33,144 nucleotides of DNA from an uncultured Clostridia bacterium (GTDB taxonomy: Bacteria > Bacillota > Clostridia > Peptostreptococcales > Anaerovoracaceae), in contig CAKQOW010000023.1 in NCBI GenBank assembly GCA_934256595.1, positions 1-33,144 on the forward strand, written 5' to 3'. Below are positions 8,193-18,094 of this stretch, piece after piece. A program made the position numbers and the translations under genes. Numbering within the stretch: position 1 is the stretch's first letter; the number at the start of each line of letters is the position of its first letter. The notes under the pieces were generated by a model. It searched no databases. It was not told where the DNA came from and saw only the letters and a list, made by a program, of their open reading frames with translations.

Positions 8193-9101
8193 TCAGAATT
8201 TCACATTCATTATCTTTGGATACAAAATCTCATATGACAGACAGCGGCATTTCTCGTTATATGCTTTAATATAATATGTTTCACCGTTATTTACTTCAAA
8301 CTCCGTTAATATCTTTGCTGTTTCATCAGTATATTCCGTATACACTCTTTCTGAAATTTCATTCTTATCGGCATCACACAAAACGATATAGTCACCGCTT
8401 GCAGTAACCTTTATTTTGCCGTCTTTGTTTGCAGCAAATTTAAAATATGTATCCCCGCCTGTATAATGCTTAAAATATCTGTAGGTCATGTTAAGCTCTA
8501 TATCATATTCATCGCATATGTATCCATAGCTGGTATGGAAATGAACCTTGCTGCTGTATTCTTTATCGACTGCAAATCCTGCAACATAGTACGTTCCCGG
8601 TTCTAAAACAACCAATATTCCATATTCATAAGGTTCATACTTTTCACCTTTTTCATCTGCAATTTCCGCATCAAATTCTTCCTGTGTATAATTTTCTCTG
8701 ACCGGATTTTGTAAAAGCTCATCTCTGTATATACCATATACAAATCCCTTGTTATACATATCAGCTTCTATCAAAAACTCCATTTGAAAAACTGTCTTTT
8801 TATCAAAAACAACTTTTTTCTTAAAGCCGTAGCCTCTGGGTGAAATCAGTTTTTTCTGTGAAAAATCCAAAGACGGATATTTCCGTATCTTATTATAATA
8901 TTTAAATGATGCATATTCAGGCGTGAGTCTGTCACATTCCTCTGATGAATACGGACCCTCCAGAAATTCTTCCTTAATCGCCTGATTTGCCATTCTATCA
9001 GTAATCATTTGTACAGTAAAAATAACTGCCAGTATTAATGCCACACCAATTACTGTATATATTATTACCTTGTCCGAGTTAATCCTAGAACAGTTTTTCA
9101 T
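8193..9101 (-). CDS. Membrane-anchored exported protein, long paralogue, operon B
   Basis: 302 residues: N-terminal anchor helix (about 12-35), then two extracytoplasmic parts. Residues of about 50-195 match the short protein at 4483-5025 (shared LTPEYA, SPRGYGFKKK, GFVYGIY and VLEPGTYY blocks). The C-terminal part (about 205-300) has the pattern of a pre-peptidase C-terminal-like beta-sandwich: Y-F-K-F-A-A-N-K-D-G-K-I-K-V, then D-Y-I-V-L-C-D-A-D, then G-E-T-Y-Y-I-K-A-Y. That assignment is by motif resemblance only. The start at 9101 is chosen over 9119 because GGGAGATAGCT precedes it. It is the last gene of operon B, 10 bases after kinase 9112-10395. Function unknown; it could be a surface sensor domain or an effector. 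Confidence 0.78.
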   Translation of the reverse strand: MKNCSRINSDKVIIYTVIGVALILAVIFTVQMITDRMANQAIKEEFLEGPYSSEECDRLTPEYASFKYYNKIRKYPSLDFSQKKLISPRGYGFKKKVVFDKKTVFQMEFLIEADMYNKGFVYGIYRDELLQNPVRENYTQEEFDAEIADEKGEKYEPYEYGILVVLEPGTYYVAGFAVDKEYSSKVHFHTSYGYICDEYDIELNMTYRYFKHYTGGDTYFKFAANKDGKIKVTASGDYIVLCDADKNEISERVYTEYTDETAKILTEFEVNNGETYYIKAYNEKCRCLSYEILYPKIMNVKF

Positions 9102-9111
9102 AGCTATCTCC

Positions 9112-10395
9112 CTATACATTCAGCATAATATCTGCTGTAAACCTGCCTTTATCAGGCTGTTTCCACTCTATATGCCCGCCGTTTCTCTCCACCACCTCAA
9201 GAATATTCTCAACACCGAAACCGTGATTTTTCCTGTCAGGTTTATCTGTTACAGGCAGACCGTTTTTAAACTCAATTTCTCCATTAACCGAGTTTGACAG
9301 TTTAATAAACACATCATCATCATTGTTGCGTATCTGTGTCCTGATTATACTGCTGTCCTTATCACACTGCGCAGCAGCCTCATAGGCATTAGACATCAGA
9401 TTTGAAAACAGTACGCATAAATCTGTTTCTGCCATACCGAAGTTTTCAGGCAGTTTGCCTGAGATTTCAAATTCAATATTATCCTTATCACATAATTCCT
9501 TATACTGGTTAAACACTGCGTCAGTTATTATGTTTCCTGAATTAACAAGGTTGAATTTCTCTCTAAAGTATCCCATAGATTTAATGTATTCCTGCAGCTT
9601 ATCGTATTCTTTATTTGCAAGCAGGCTTGAAATGGCTGTCATATGAGCGTTATAGTCGTGTCTGAACCTGCGAAGCTCTCTTTCCTTGTTCATAGCCATT
9701 TTATACTGCTCTGTCTGCTCACTTATGCACTTATCCATTAACACCATAAGACGCTTCATTTCTTTTTTCTGATAAACAAGCATCACCAATACTATAAACA
9801 GTGTGACCGCAAGTATTCCTAAAACAGCGCCTTTTGTAAGATTAATACCATTAATTACAGCAGCCTCTTCATTAGATACTCTGCCGACATACATGCGACC
9901 TACTTCCGAAATATACATTATCAATACAGCAGGAATAAACAACAGCGGATTTAATCCATTAATTCTAGTGTATAGATTTATATTATTTGATTTTATATAG
10001 CACCTTGTTATCAGCAACAAAACAATTATGAAAGTTCCTGCTATAATATAATCGTTAAATTCTAACGCTTTTTCGTTGTTTGATATAAGTTTTATTCCAA
10101 ATGTAACTTCTGCAAATTTTCTCATTAAACATAAAATGCAAAATCCAATACCAAATATAACACCCTTTCGGCCTTTAAAAATAAACATCGGTATCAGTGA
10201 CGGCAGTATAAGAAAAAATCTATATATCCAGATATTAAAATCATCGAAAACATCAAAACATGCCTCTACAACTCCTCCTGCTACAGCTATTACTATACCT
10301 GTTGCTATGAATATTCCTTTTTCAAGTTCTTTGTACCCCAGCACGCTCCTGAAAAGCAGTGTAAGAATTATTATTCCGAATATGTATTGCGCCAT
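9112..10395 (-). CDS. AgrC-like sensor histidine kinase, second kinase of operon B
   Basis: 427 residues with an N-terminal multi-helix sensor (about 1-210) and a GHKL kinase core. The H-box R-H-D-Y-N-A-H puts His at about 246, the N-box is NLMSNAYEAA, and N-H-G-F-G follows. The catalytic half is almost the same as in the kinase at 11020-12300, while the middle of the membrane domain (about residues 80-150) is clearly different. This is the pattern of a recent duplication with the sensor under diversifying change. No regulator of its own is adjacent, so it must feed the regulator at 12313-13011 or 7006-7704. It lies between a lipoprotein gene (42-base gap) and the exported protein at 8193-9101. 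Confidence 0.9.
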   Translation of the reverse strand: MAQYIFGIIILTLLFRSVLGYKELEKGIFIATGIVIAVAGGVVEACFDVFDDFNIWIYRFFLILPSLIPMFIFKGRKGVIFGIGFCILCLMRKFAEVTFGIKLISNNEKALEFNDYIIAGTFIIVLLLITRCYIKSNNINLYTRINGLNPLLFIPAVLIMYISEVGRMYVGRVSNEEAAVINGINLTKGAVLGILAVTLFIVLVMLVYQKKEMKRLMVLMDKCISEQTEQYKMAMNKERELRRFRHDYNAHMTAISSLLANKEYDKLQEYIKSMGYFREKFNLVNSGNIITDAVFNQYKELCDKDNIEFEISGKLPENFGMAETDLCVLFSNLMSNAYEAAAQCDKDSSIIRTQIRNNDDDVFIKLSNSVNGEIEFKNGLPVTDKPDRKNHGFGVENILEVVERNGGHIEWKQPDKGRFTADIMLNV

Positions 10396-10437
10396 TTGTC
10401 ACCTCTCTAAATATGCACATGTGCAGTCGAAGCTGCT

Positions 10438-10986
10438 TTACTTCATCTCTATAGTTATAAGGATGTTGTCTAAATTCTCTCCCTCTGTATCATAAGGTTT
10501 ATCAAGACTTACTTTCTCCCCTGATAAGTATACGCCGTCACTGTTGGAAACAGGGTATAGCCGCACAGGCTGTTCACCTGATTTGTTCTTAACTGCATAC
10601 TGACTGTATCCCATCAAAGAGCCTTTGAAGCCTTCCACCTTAAAATCACATGCCGTAACGGAAGTGCCTTCATATACGGCAGAATTTCCGTCATCTGACG
10701 CCGTATACATATTATCTGTCAGTTCTGCTGTTATCTTCTCACCTTTGCTCTTAAGGTTTATATCGCTGTAATGCCCCGGCTCAGCCTGACATGGAAATCT
10801 TGCTATAAGCTCCCACGAATGATCCTCAGTATCAGAGTGATAAACATTAAAAACAATATTCCCGCTCTTGGCTTTATTCAGGTCATAACCAAGGTTATCT
10901 TCATATTTCAGTTCATTTACAGAGCAGCCTGTACACATCAGTATTGAAATAATAACAGCTGCCATTATCATAGTTCTTTTTTTCAT
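10438..10986 (-). CDS. Secreted lipoprotein of operon B, function unknown
   Basis: 182 residues. A type II signal is present: MKKRTM, a hydrophobic core, and lipobox M-C-T-G-C with Cys at about residue 21. The mature domain is rich in beta-type residues and contains YHSDTEDHSWELIARFPC, an aromatic and acidic block that I do not recognise from a named family. It is inserted between the two kinase genes of operon B, 33 bases after the upstream kinase, with GAGGAGAA before the ATG. Operon A also has a lipoprotein after its kinase, but I see no convincing sequence similarity between them beyond the signal. A role as ligand-binding or kinase-modulating lipoprotein is plausible, not shown. Confidence 0.75.
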   Translation of the reverse strand: MKKRTMIMAAVIISILMCTGCSVNELKYEDNLGYDLNKAKSGNIVFNVYHSDTEDHSWELIARFPCQAEPGHYSDINLKSKGEKITAELTDNMYTASDDGNSAVYEGTSVTACDFKVEGFKGSLMGYSQYAVKNKSGEQPVRLYPVSNSDGVYLSGEKVSLDKPYDTEGENLDNILITIEMK

Positions 10987-11019
10987 TTCACATTCTCCTC
11001 GTATAATATCTTTCCTTAT

Positions 11020-12300
11020 TTATGCATTTAGCATAATATCCGCTGTAAACCTGCCTTTATCAGGCTGTTTCCACTCTATATGCCCGCCGTTTCTCTCTAC
11101 CACCTCAAGAATATTCTCAACACCAAAACCGTGATTTTTCCTGTCAGGTTTATTCGTTACAGGCAGACCGTTTTTAAACTCAACCTCTCCCTTAACCGAG
11201 TTTGATAATTTAATAAACACATCATCATCATTGTTACGTATCTGTGTCCTTATTATGCTGCTGTCCTTATTACACTGCACAGCAGCTTCATAGGCATTAG
11301 ACATCAGGTTTGAAAACAGCACGCATAAGTCTGTTTCTACCATATTGAAGTTTTCAGGCAGTTTGCCTGAGATTTCAAATTCAATATTGTCCTTATTACA
11401 CAGTTCCTTGTACTGATTAAACACTGCATCGGTTATTATGTTTCCTGAATTGACAAGATTGAATTTCTCTTTAAAATATCCCATACTTTTAATGTATTCT
11501 TTCAGCTTATCATATTCTTCATTTGCAAGCAGACCAGAAACAGCTGTCATATGAGCATTATAGTCGTGTCTGAACCTGCGAAGCTCTCTTTCCTTGTTCA
11601 TAGCCGTCTTATACTGTTCTGTCTGTTCACTTATACACTTATCTTTCAGAAGCATAAGCCGCTTCATTTCTTTTTTCTGATAAACAAGTACCACCAATAC
11701 CAGAAACAGCGCAACTGCAAGTATGCCTAAAACGGCTCCTTTTGTAAGATTAACTCCATTAATTAAAGCTGCATCCTCATTTGAAACTTTACCAACATAC
11801 ATACGGTTAATTTCTGCTATATATATTATCACTATTACAGGTATGAAAATCAGGCTGTTCAATCCATTTACTCTGGGATATAGATTTATATCGTTTGATT
11901 TTATATAGCATCGTATAAGCAGTATTACTATTATGCATATTGCCCCTGAAAGTATATAGTTATCCATACTCCCAAAATTCAAACCAACAGTAATCAGTTT
12001 TAACCCGAAAACAACTAATGTTATCTCTGCTATTAAACATATTACACAAAACCCGATACCAAATATAACGCCTTTTCTGCCTTTAAATATAAGCATTGGT
12101 ATCAGTGATGGTATTATCAATAAAAATCTTTGCAGCCATATATTCAAATCATAAACATCAACACACGCCTCTACAGCTCCCCCTGCAACAGCTATTACTA
12201 TGCCTGTTGCTACAAATATTCCTTTTTCAAGCTCTTTGTATCCCAGCACTTCCCGGAAAAGCAGTATAAGAATTATTATTCCGAATATGTATTGAGCCAT
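11020..12300 (-). CDS. AgrC-like sensor histidine kinase, first kinase of operon B
   Basis: 426 residues, same architecture as the other two kinases: multi-span membrane sensor (about 1-210), H-box R-H-D-Y-N-A-H with His at about 245, N-box NLMSNAYEAA, and ATP lid N-H-G-F-G. It follows the response regulator by 12 bases and is therefore its primary partner. The N-terminal 75 residues and the whole catalytic half are nearly the same as in the kinase at 9112-10395. The loop region around residues 85-130 instead resembles the operon A kinase (for instance DNYILSG against DNYLISG). This suggests that the second kinase arose by duplication here and then changed its sensor. The ligand is unknown. 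Confidence 0.9.
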   Translation of the reverse strand: MAQYIFGIIILILLFREVLGYKELEKGIFVATGIVIAVAGGAVEACVDVYDLNIWLQRFLLIIPSLIPMLIFKGRKGVIFGIGFCVICLIAEITLVVFGLKLITVGLNFGSMDNYILSGAICIIVILLIRCYIKSNDINLYPRVNGLNSLIFIPVIVIIYIAEINRMYVGKVSNEDAALINGVNLTKGAVLGILAVALFLVLVVLVYQKKEMKRLMLLKDKCISEQTEQYKTAMNKERELRRFRHDYNAHMTAVSGLLANEEYDKLKEYIKSMGYFKEKFNLVNSGNIITDAVFNQYKELCNKDNIEFEISGKLPENFNMVETDLCVLFSNLMSNAYEAAVQCNKDSSIIRTQIRNNDDDVFIKLSNSVKGEVEFKNGLPVTNKPDRKNHGFGVENILEVVERNGGHIEWKQPDKGRFTADIMLNA

Positions 12301-12312
12301 TTTATCACCTCT

Positions 12313-13011
12313 CTAAATATATTTTGAAGATTTGGCACGATAAGCCCTGAAAAACTTAATACATTCGGCCTTTTTTCTTCTGCTTATTCTAACCTTTACA
12401 TCTATATCCTTAATCACCGCATTATCACCCTCAATGCCTTTCACATATTTACAGTTTATAATGCAGGCGTCATTTATACGCATAAATCCATACTGCATGA
12501 GTTCTTCTTCCCACGCCTTCAGACTTTTCCTTATGTTTCGCTTTTTATCACCGGTTATAAGTTCGATTTCAGTATAGCTGTTATCGGCATTTATCATCAG
12601 TATGTCATTGCTTTTCACTTCGGTGTCATTATCTATATGTATCACTGTTTCAAAAGAGAGAATATCTAAAGCGGCGTCCATATAGTCATAAAACTCATAT
12701 TTCCTTACAGGCTTTTGCATATATCCTATGACATTTTTGCCAAAGGCCTCTTTCATAAACTCAAAATATGCCGTTGCAAAAATAATAAGGGGTTTGTCAC
12801 CCTTTGTAAGCTCGTTCTTAATCTCTATGCCGCTTTTCTGCGGCATCTCTATATCAAGTATGAGTATATCGGGCTGCTCCACCTCTATGCATGCAGCATC
12901 AGCAGTACACACTATATCCGTCTCAAGACTGTTTTCGGCTGCATATTCCTCGCACATAGACCTCAGTATTTCAAGTTCAAATTCTCTGTCGTCACATATA
13001 ACTATCTTCAT
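12313..13011 (-). CDS. LytTR-family response regulator (AgrA-like), operon B
   Basis: 232 residues, the same length as its paralogue at 7006-7704 and highly similar. The receiver has DD at 7-8, phospho-acceptor Asp at about 53 in LILDIEMP, and the conserved K-P near 107. The LytTR domain (about 130-230) carries Y-G-F-M-R-I-N-D-A-C-I-I-N. It is the first gene of operon B, with a very short leader from a promoter that carries the shared operator. The recognition region of the two regulators is similar enough that both may bind the same half-sites; this is inference. GGAG sits upstream of the ATG. Confidence 0.9.
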   Translation of the reverse strand: MKIVICDDREFELEILRSMCEEYAAENSLETDIVCTADAACIEVEQPDILILDIEMPQKSGIEIKNELTKGDKPLIIFATAYFEFMKEAFGKNVIGYMQKPVRKYEFYDYMDAALDILSFETVIHIDNDTEVKSNDILMINADNSYTEIELITGDKKRNIRKSLKAWEEELMQYGFMRINDACIINCKYVKGIEGDNAVIKDIDVKVRISRRKKAECIKFFRAYRAKSSKYI

Positions 13012-13040
13012 TGCGCACTCCTGTTATATCTGTTTTTTTA

Positions 13041-13108
13041 ACGTTATCATATATAGGTTACTGTTTCAAGCTGTTTCGGTTAAGTGGTCGTTTTTTGCGC
13101 CAGGTGGC
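13041..13108 (-). promoter_or_regulatory. LytTR operator and promoter of operon B
   Basis: Minus strand: half-site GCCACCTGG (13108-13100, the most divergent of the set), 11-base spacer CGCAAAAAACG, and half-site ACCACTTAA (13088-13080). Then come 10 bases, TTGAAA (13069-13064), 17 bases and TAACGT (13046-13041). Transcription would start about 22 bases before the regulator ATG. Every spacing equals that of the sites at 7984-8051 and 28702-28769. The rest of the 314-base gap up to the penicillin-binding protein holds only that gene's own promoter. Confidence 0.72.
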
Positions 13109-13260
13109 GGAAATACGCCCGGGCAAAGAATAAAAACAGCTTTTTTGTACCTTAATTAAGCAAATTTATATATCTCCCCTTTACGCTCATATAAAGAGTG
13201 AAATTCCTTGCATTTCAACGGGGTTTTGCCAGTGGTTTTTTGCAGTTTACAAGAAAAACC

Positions 13261-13289
13261 TTTAAATCTGCCCTTAAATATGATAGAAT
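13261..13289 (+). promoter_or_regulatory. Probable promoter of the penicillin-binding protein gene
   Basis: TTTAAA (13261-13266), 17 bases, TAGAAT (13284-13289), giving a start near 13296 and a 30-base leader. The -35 is a weak match, so the call is tentative; TATACT at 13290 is an alternative -10. Confidence 0.4.
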
Positions 13290-13325
13290 ATACTATATTT
13301 TTGTAACTTGAAAGGCGGTGGAGTT

Positions 13326-16310
13326 TTGTCAGATAACTACAATAACGAACACATACCACAAAGACCTGTGAAGAAATCAAGAAAAAAAAGCAAGGGAAGA
13401 ACCGCTGCTTTTTATGATAAAGATACTGTTTCGGAAACTTCCGCAAACAGTAAAACTGCCGGCAGAAGAGGTAAAAAGAAATCCTCCGGCAAAAAACCGT
13501 CACGGGCAAAGAGGATAATAAAAATAGTGCTTCTTGCAATTCTGGCGCTGGTGCTGGTTGCAGCCGTATACGCTGCAGTTGTAATAGCCAAGGCACCGAA
13601 AATAGATCCAGACAACATTTATTCTTTCTTAAACGAAAGCTCTGTCCTGTATGACGATGAGGAAAATCAGATATACAGCGTGTATGCCGGAGATGACGGC
13701 AACAGAACAAATGTTGAATACGACCAGATCCCTGAGAATATGATAAATGCCATTGTTTCCATTGAGGACAAGACCTTCTGGAAGCATCACGGCTTCAACT
13801 TCATAAGAATACTGGGAGCTATCAAGGACAGCCTGTTCAGCAGCGAGCAGATAAGTGGCACAAGTACGCTGACTCAGCAGCTTGCAAGGAATATCTACCT
13901 TGACAACGAGAGAACCTACGCGCGAAAGATTAAAGAGGCGTATTACACGATATGTCTTGAAAACAAGCTTTCCAAGGAGCAGATTATAGAGGCGTATCTC
14001 AATACAATCAATCTGGGCTACGGTACCTACGGCATACAGTCCGCAGCAAACGCATATTTCTCAAAAGACGTTGAGGACCTGGACCTGCTTGAATGCGCAG
14101 CTCTTGCAGCTCTTCCTCAGTCCCCTACCACCAACGCTCTGGTACTCAGAGTCGAAAAGGGCTCTGTAAATGCCGATGACAAGAATATTCTAGGTCAGGA
14201 TAACGACTGGATTTACTACTACAACGGCAAGGCTTCAGAAACCAGAAGAGACACAGTTCTTGAATTTATGTGTGAGCAGGGATATATCACCTCTGCCGAA
14301 AAAGATGAAGCACTTGCGGCAAACCTCAAAAAACATATGAAACTGAGCAATTCTTCCTCAAGCTCGTTTGCCTCATATTTCACAGACTACGTCTTAGAGG
14401 AAGTCATATCAGACCTTCAGACAGACAACGGTATGAGCGAACAGCAGGCGAGGGATTATGTATATAACGGCGGTCTTGAGATTTATACAACCTTAAGCTC
14501 AGATGCGCAGGAAATCGTAGAGAAAGAATACGCAGACACCAGCAACTTCCCGGGCACTGCAAACTTGAGAACTGACGGAAACGGCAATATACTCGGGACA
14601 GGCGGCGGAATACTGCTCTACAACTACAGCAGCTATTTCAACAGCGACGGTGACTTTACCCTGTATCCTTCAGAATTCAAATGGAGAAAAGACGGATCGC
14701 TTCTGATTAAGAAGAACAAGCGTCTTGCCTTCTATCAGACAGAAGTTAACGACAAGACAGACTACAACATTGAATTCAAGAATATGTACACAAAAGAAAA
14801 CGGCTTCTTCTATTCAATAGAAGGCGGCGTAATCTCAATTGATGCCAAGTACAAATCACTGAGCCGGAAAGGCAACATGATTATAAGCGCGGATTTCTTC
14901 AAACAAAAGAAAACAGCCGATTTCTTCATTAAATCAGGCTCAAATCTGGTTATAAAATCTGCAAACTACACTCTGAGACAGAAGATCAACCAGCCTCAGA
15001 GCGCAATGGTAATCATAGACAATGAAACAGCTCAGATTAAAGCGATGACAGGCGGCAGAGGCGCTTCGGGAAGGCTTCTTTACAATAGAGCCACAAGTCC
15101 TCGTCAGCCGGGTTCGTCAATCAAGCCTCTGGCTGTTTACTCCTCCGCTCTCCAGCAGGGTATGGAGGCTGCCAAGTCCGGCAAGAAGCAGAGTTTCACC
15201 TATGCCTATGACGAATACGATGAAAACATTTCGACATCAGGTACCTATGGTTCCTACTGGTCTGCAGCCAGCATCATAAACGACGCCAAAATGACTGTAA
15301 ACGGTCAGGTATGGCCTAAGAACTTCTACAGCGGCTACAAAGGATTTGTTACGATGAGAGAGGCTGTGCAGCAGTCCATCAACGTATGCGCAGTCAAGGT
15401 GTTTGTAGAGGTCGGCCCTGAATATGCGGCCCAGCAGCTTAAAAAATTTGGTATAACCTCTGTTGTTGAAACAGGCGATGTCAACGATATGAATGCTGCG
15501 GCGCTGGCTCTCGGAGGTATGACAAACGGTATATCCCCTGTTGAAATGGCAGGAGCCTACACAGCGCTTGCAAACCTTGGAACATATACTGAACCTGTTG
15601 CCTACACAAAGGTTACCGACAGAAACGGAGATATAATATTAAAGAGCACACAGGAATCCCACGAGGTGCTTGATCCGGGTGTTGCGTGGATAATGGACGA
15701 TATATTAAGAACTACAGTTACAAACGGTATTGCCAATGCTGCCGCAATAGGCGTTCAGCCGGTTGCAGGTAAGACAGGTACTACAGATGACAAGGTTGAC
15801 GCATGGTTCTGCGGATTTACACCTCAGTACTCAGCAGCCCTATGGATAGGTAACGACGTGAACATACAGCTTACAGAAGGATCGACGGCATCAGCCAGAC
15901 TCTGGTCAAAGATAATGAGACAGATCTGCGCCAAGCTGCCTGCGGCAAGCTTCAAATCAGCACCGTCAAATGTAATCAGGTACAACGGTGAATATTTCAT
16001 TTCAGGTACACAGTCAAAGATTTCAATGCCTAAGCTTTCAAAGAGCATTGAGGTCTGCGCAGAGTCGGGAGAGCTTCCTACACCTGACTGCCCTGAGGTA
16101 ACAGAAAAGAAATTCAGTGTAAGCGCAGGTAAAAAAGATGCCGAAAAGGCTCTTGAAGGCAAGCTGCCTAAATATTACTGCCACATTCACAACTCAAACC
16201 CGGGTAAATATCCTACGGATCCTGCTTATGCAAATCAGGAGCCTGAGCAGCCGGATACCCCGGATCAGCCTGAGGAACCGGACAATCCGGAACCGCCGGC
16301 TGAACAGTAA
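13326..16310 (+). CDS. Bifunctional class A penicillin-binding protein (PBP1A family)
   Basis: 994 residues: cytoplasmic basic tail, one anchor helix (about 57-80), a GT51 transglycosylase, an OB-like insert, a transpeptidase, and a Pro/Glu-rich C-terminal tail. GT51 motifs include E-D-K-T-F-W-x-H-H-G with the catalytic Glu near residue 141, then G-T-S-T-L-T-Q-Q-L-A-R-N. The transpeptidase has the SxxK motif in PGSSIKP (about 596), SxN in QQSINV (about 684) and K-T-G-T (about 815). It polymerises and cross-links peptidoglycan outside the membrane. The start is the TTG at 13326, with AAAGGCGGTGG about 5 bases before it; the in-frame TTG at 13308 lacks such a site. It is monocistronic, with its own promoter and terminator. 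Confidence 0.95.
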   Translation: MSDNYNNEHIPQRPVKKSRKKSKGRTAAFYDKDTVSETSANSKTAGRRGKKKSSGKKPSRAKRIIKIVLLAILALVLVAAVYAAVVIAKAPKIDPDNIYSFLNESSVLYDDEENQIYSVYAGDDGNRTNVEYDQIPENMINAIVSIEDKTFWKHHGFNFIRILGAIKDSLFSSEQISGTSTLTQQLARNIYLDNERTYARKIKEAYYTICLENKLSKEQIIEAYLNTINLGYGTYGIQSAANAYFSKDVEDLDLLECAALAALPQSPTTNALVLRVEKGSVNADDKNILGQDNDWIYYYNGKASETRRDTVLEFMCEQGYITSAEKDEALAANLKKHMKLSNSSSSSFASYFTDYVLEEVISDLQTDNGMSEQQARDYVYNGGLEIYTTLSSDAQEIVEKEYADTSNFPGTANLRTDGNGNILGTGGGILLYNYSSYFNSDGDFTLYPSEFKWRKDGSLLIKKNKRLAFYQTEVNDKTDYNIEFKNMYTKENGFFYSIEGGVISIDAKYKSLSRKGNMIISADFFKQKKTADFFIKSGSNLVIKSANYTLRQKINQPQSAMVIIDNETAQIKAMTGGRGASGRLLYNRATSPRQPGSSIKPLAVYSSALQQGMEAAKSGKKQSFTYAYDEYDENISTSGTYGSYWSAASIINDAKMTVNGQVWPKNFYSGYKGFVTMREAVQQSINVCAVKVFVEVGPEYAAQQLKKFGITSVVETGDVNDMNAAALALGGMTNGISPVEMAGAYTALANLGTYTEPVAYTKVTDRNGDIILKSTQESHEVLDPGVAWIMDDILRTTVTNGIANAAAIGVQPVAGKTGTTDDKVDAWFCGFTPQYSAALWIGNDVNIQLTEGSTASARLWSKIMRQICAKLPAASFKSAPSNVIRYNGEYFISGTQSKISMPKLSKSIEVCAESGELPTPDCPEVTEKKFSVSAGKKDAEKALEGKLPKYYCHIHNSNPGKYPTDPAYANQEPEQPDTPDQPEEPDNPEPPAEQ

Positions 16311-16315
16311 TACAA

Positions 16316-16343
16316 AGCCCCCTCAATCTGAGGGGGTTTACTT
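16316..16343 (+). terminator. Rho-independent terminator after the penicillin-binding protein gene
   Basis: Perfect 8-bp GC-rich stem CCCCCTCA / TGAGGGGG with a 3-base loop (16318-16336), followed by a short TTT run. It lies between convergent genes and may also serve the minus-strand gene at 16342-16617, whose stop falls at its edge. Confidence 0.8.
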
Positions 16344-16617
16344 ATCTGAACTCATAGCCTGCCGCATTCAGCAGAAGCTCTGCTTCCTGTCTTTCAAGCA
16401 GCATTCTGCTGCAAAGCTCCAGCACATTTTCAATTTCCGGTACATATTCGCCGTTCATACACATTGCCGTAAACTCGGCCTTGCTCATTTTGAGAGATGA
16501 AAAAGTAATCTCTCCCGACGCTATTTTTCTGTCATAAAGTCTGAAGAACACAGCCGAAAACGGCAGCTCTCCCGCATATTCCTTTTCAATAATGTCCTCT
16601 ACGCTGTATCTGCACAT
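16342..16617 (-). CDS. Conserved-looking 91-residue protein of unknown function
   Basis: A 91-residue soluble protein with no signal peptide or membrane segment and two Cys residues in its second half (ALCMNG-like and ELCSRM contexts). It is acidic and mostly helical by composition, with a C-terminal LLERQEAELLLNAAGYEFR helix. I do not recognise the family. The start is supported by AGAGGTGAG seven bases upstream, and a promoter fits at 16646-16674, so it is probably a genuine gene read on its own. It lies downstream of the spoVA genes on the same strand, but the intervening promoter argues for independent expression. Confidence 0.65.
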   Translation of the reverse strand: MCRYSVEDIIEKEYAGELPFSAVFFRLYDRKIASGEITFSSLKMSKAEFTAMCMNGEYVPEIENVLELCSRMLLERQEAELLLNAAGYEFR

Positions 16618-16645
16618 ATACTCACCTCTTATCTATTATATAGAT

Positions 16646-16674
16646 ATTGTACCAGTAACAGCGTCAAATTCCAA
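16646..16674 (-). promoter_or_regulatory. Promoter for the 91-residue protein
   Basis: Minus strand: TTGGAA (16674-16669), 17 bases, TACAAT (16651-16646). It begins immediately after the spoVAE stop at 16677. Confidence 0.5.
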
Positions 16675-16676
16675 CA

Positions 16677-17029
16677 CTATCGTATGGATTTAGGATTAAA
16701 AATAAGGGAAACTATATATCCGAACACTATGGCTGTGGCTATGCCTGCCGCAGTGTTTTCGACAGCCCCTGTCAAAGCGCCTAAAAATCCCCTCTGAGCG
16801 CCCTCCATAGCGCCCTTTGCAAGAGAATACCCAAAGCCGGGAAGCGGCACTGTTGCACCGTTTTTTACAAGCTCGGCAAAAGGCTCATACAGATTAAGTC
16901 CCTGCAGCACAGCCCCGGTAACCACAAATATAACGAGGACTTTGGGAGCCGTAAGTTTTGTCATATCAAGCAGAAGCTGTCCTATGACGCAGATACCCCC
17001 TCCTGCCAGAAACGCATATAAATATGTCA

Positions 17030-17033
<4 letters not shown>
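16677..17033 (-). CDS. spoVAE: Stage V sporulation protein AE (SpoVAEb)
   Basis: 118 residues, a small polytopic membrane protein with about four helices, matching the SpoVAE-b family. Recognisable features are the G-G-x-x-C-x-x-G-Q-L-L-L-D start, the P-L-P-G-F-G-Y-S-L-A-K-G signature and G-x-x-G-A-L-T-G at the fourth helix. SpoVA proteins form the channel that moves dipicolinic acid into the forespore and releases it on germination. It overlaps the spoVAD end by four bases (ATGA-type coupling). The length is normal. Confidence 0.92.

Positions 17034-18090
<1,057 letters not shown>

Positions 18091-18094
<4 letters not shown>

Noticed and set aside
13226..13255. Fourth LytTR site before the penicillin-binding protein gene (AGTGGTTTTTTGC)
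   Set aside because: Only one half-site-like match and the T-run fit; no second half-site at 20 bp and no TTGAA at the fixed distance.
13156..13710. 184-residue minus-strand frame opposite the penicillin-binding protein start
   Set aside because: It overlaps a clearly real gene and its promoter, has a low-complexity Cys/Phe-rich product and no ribosome binding site.
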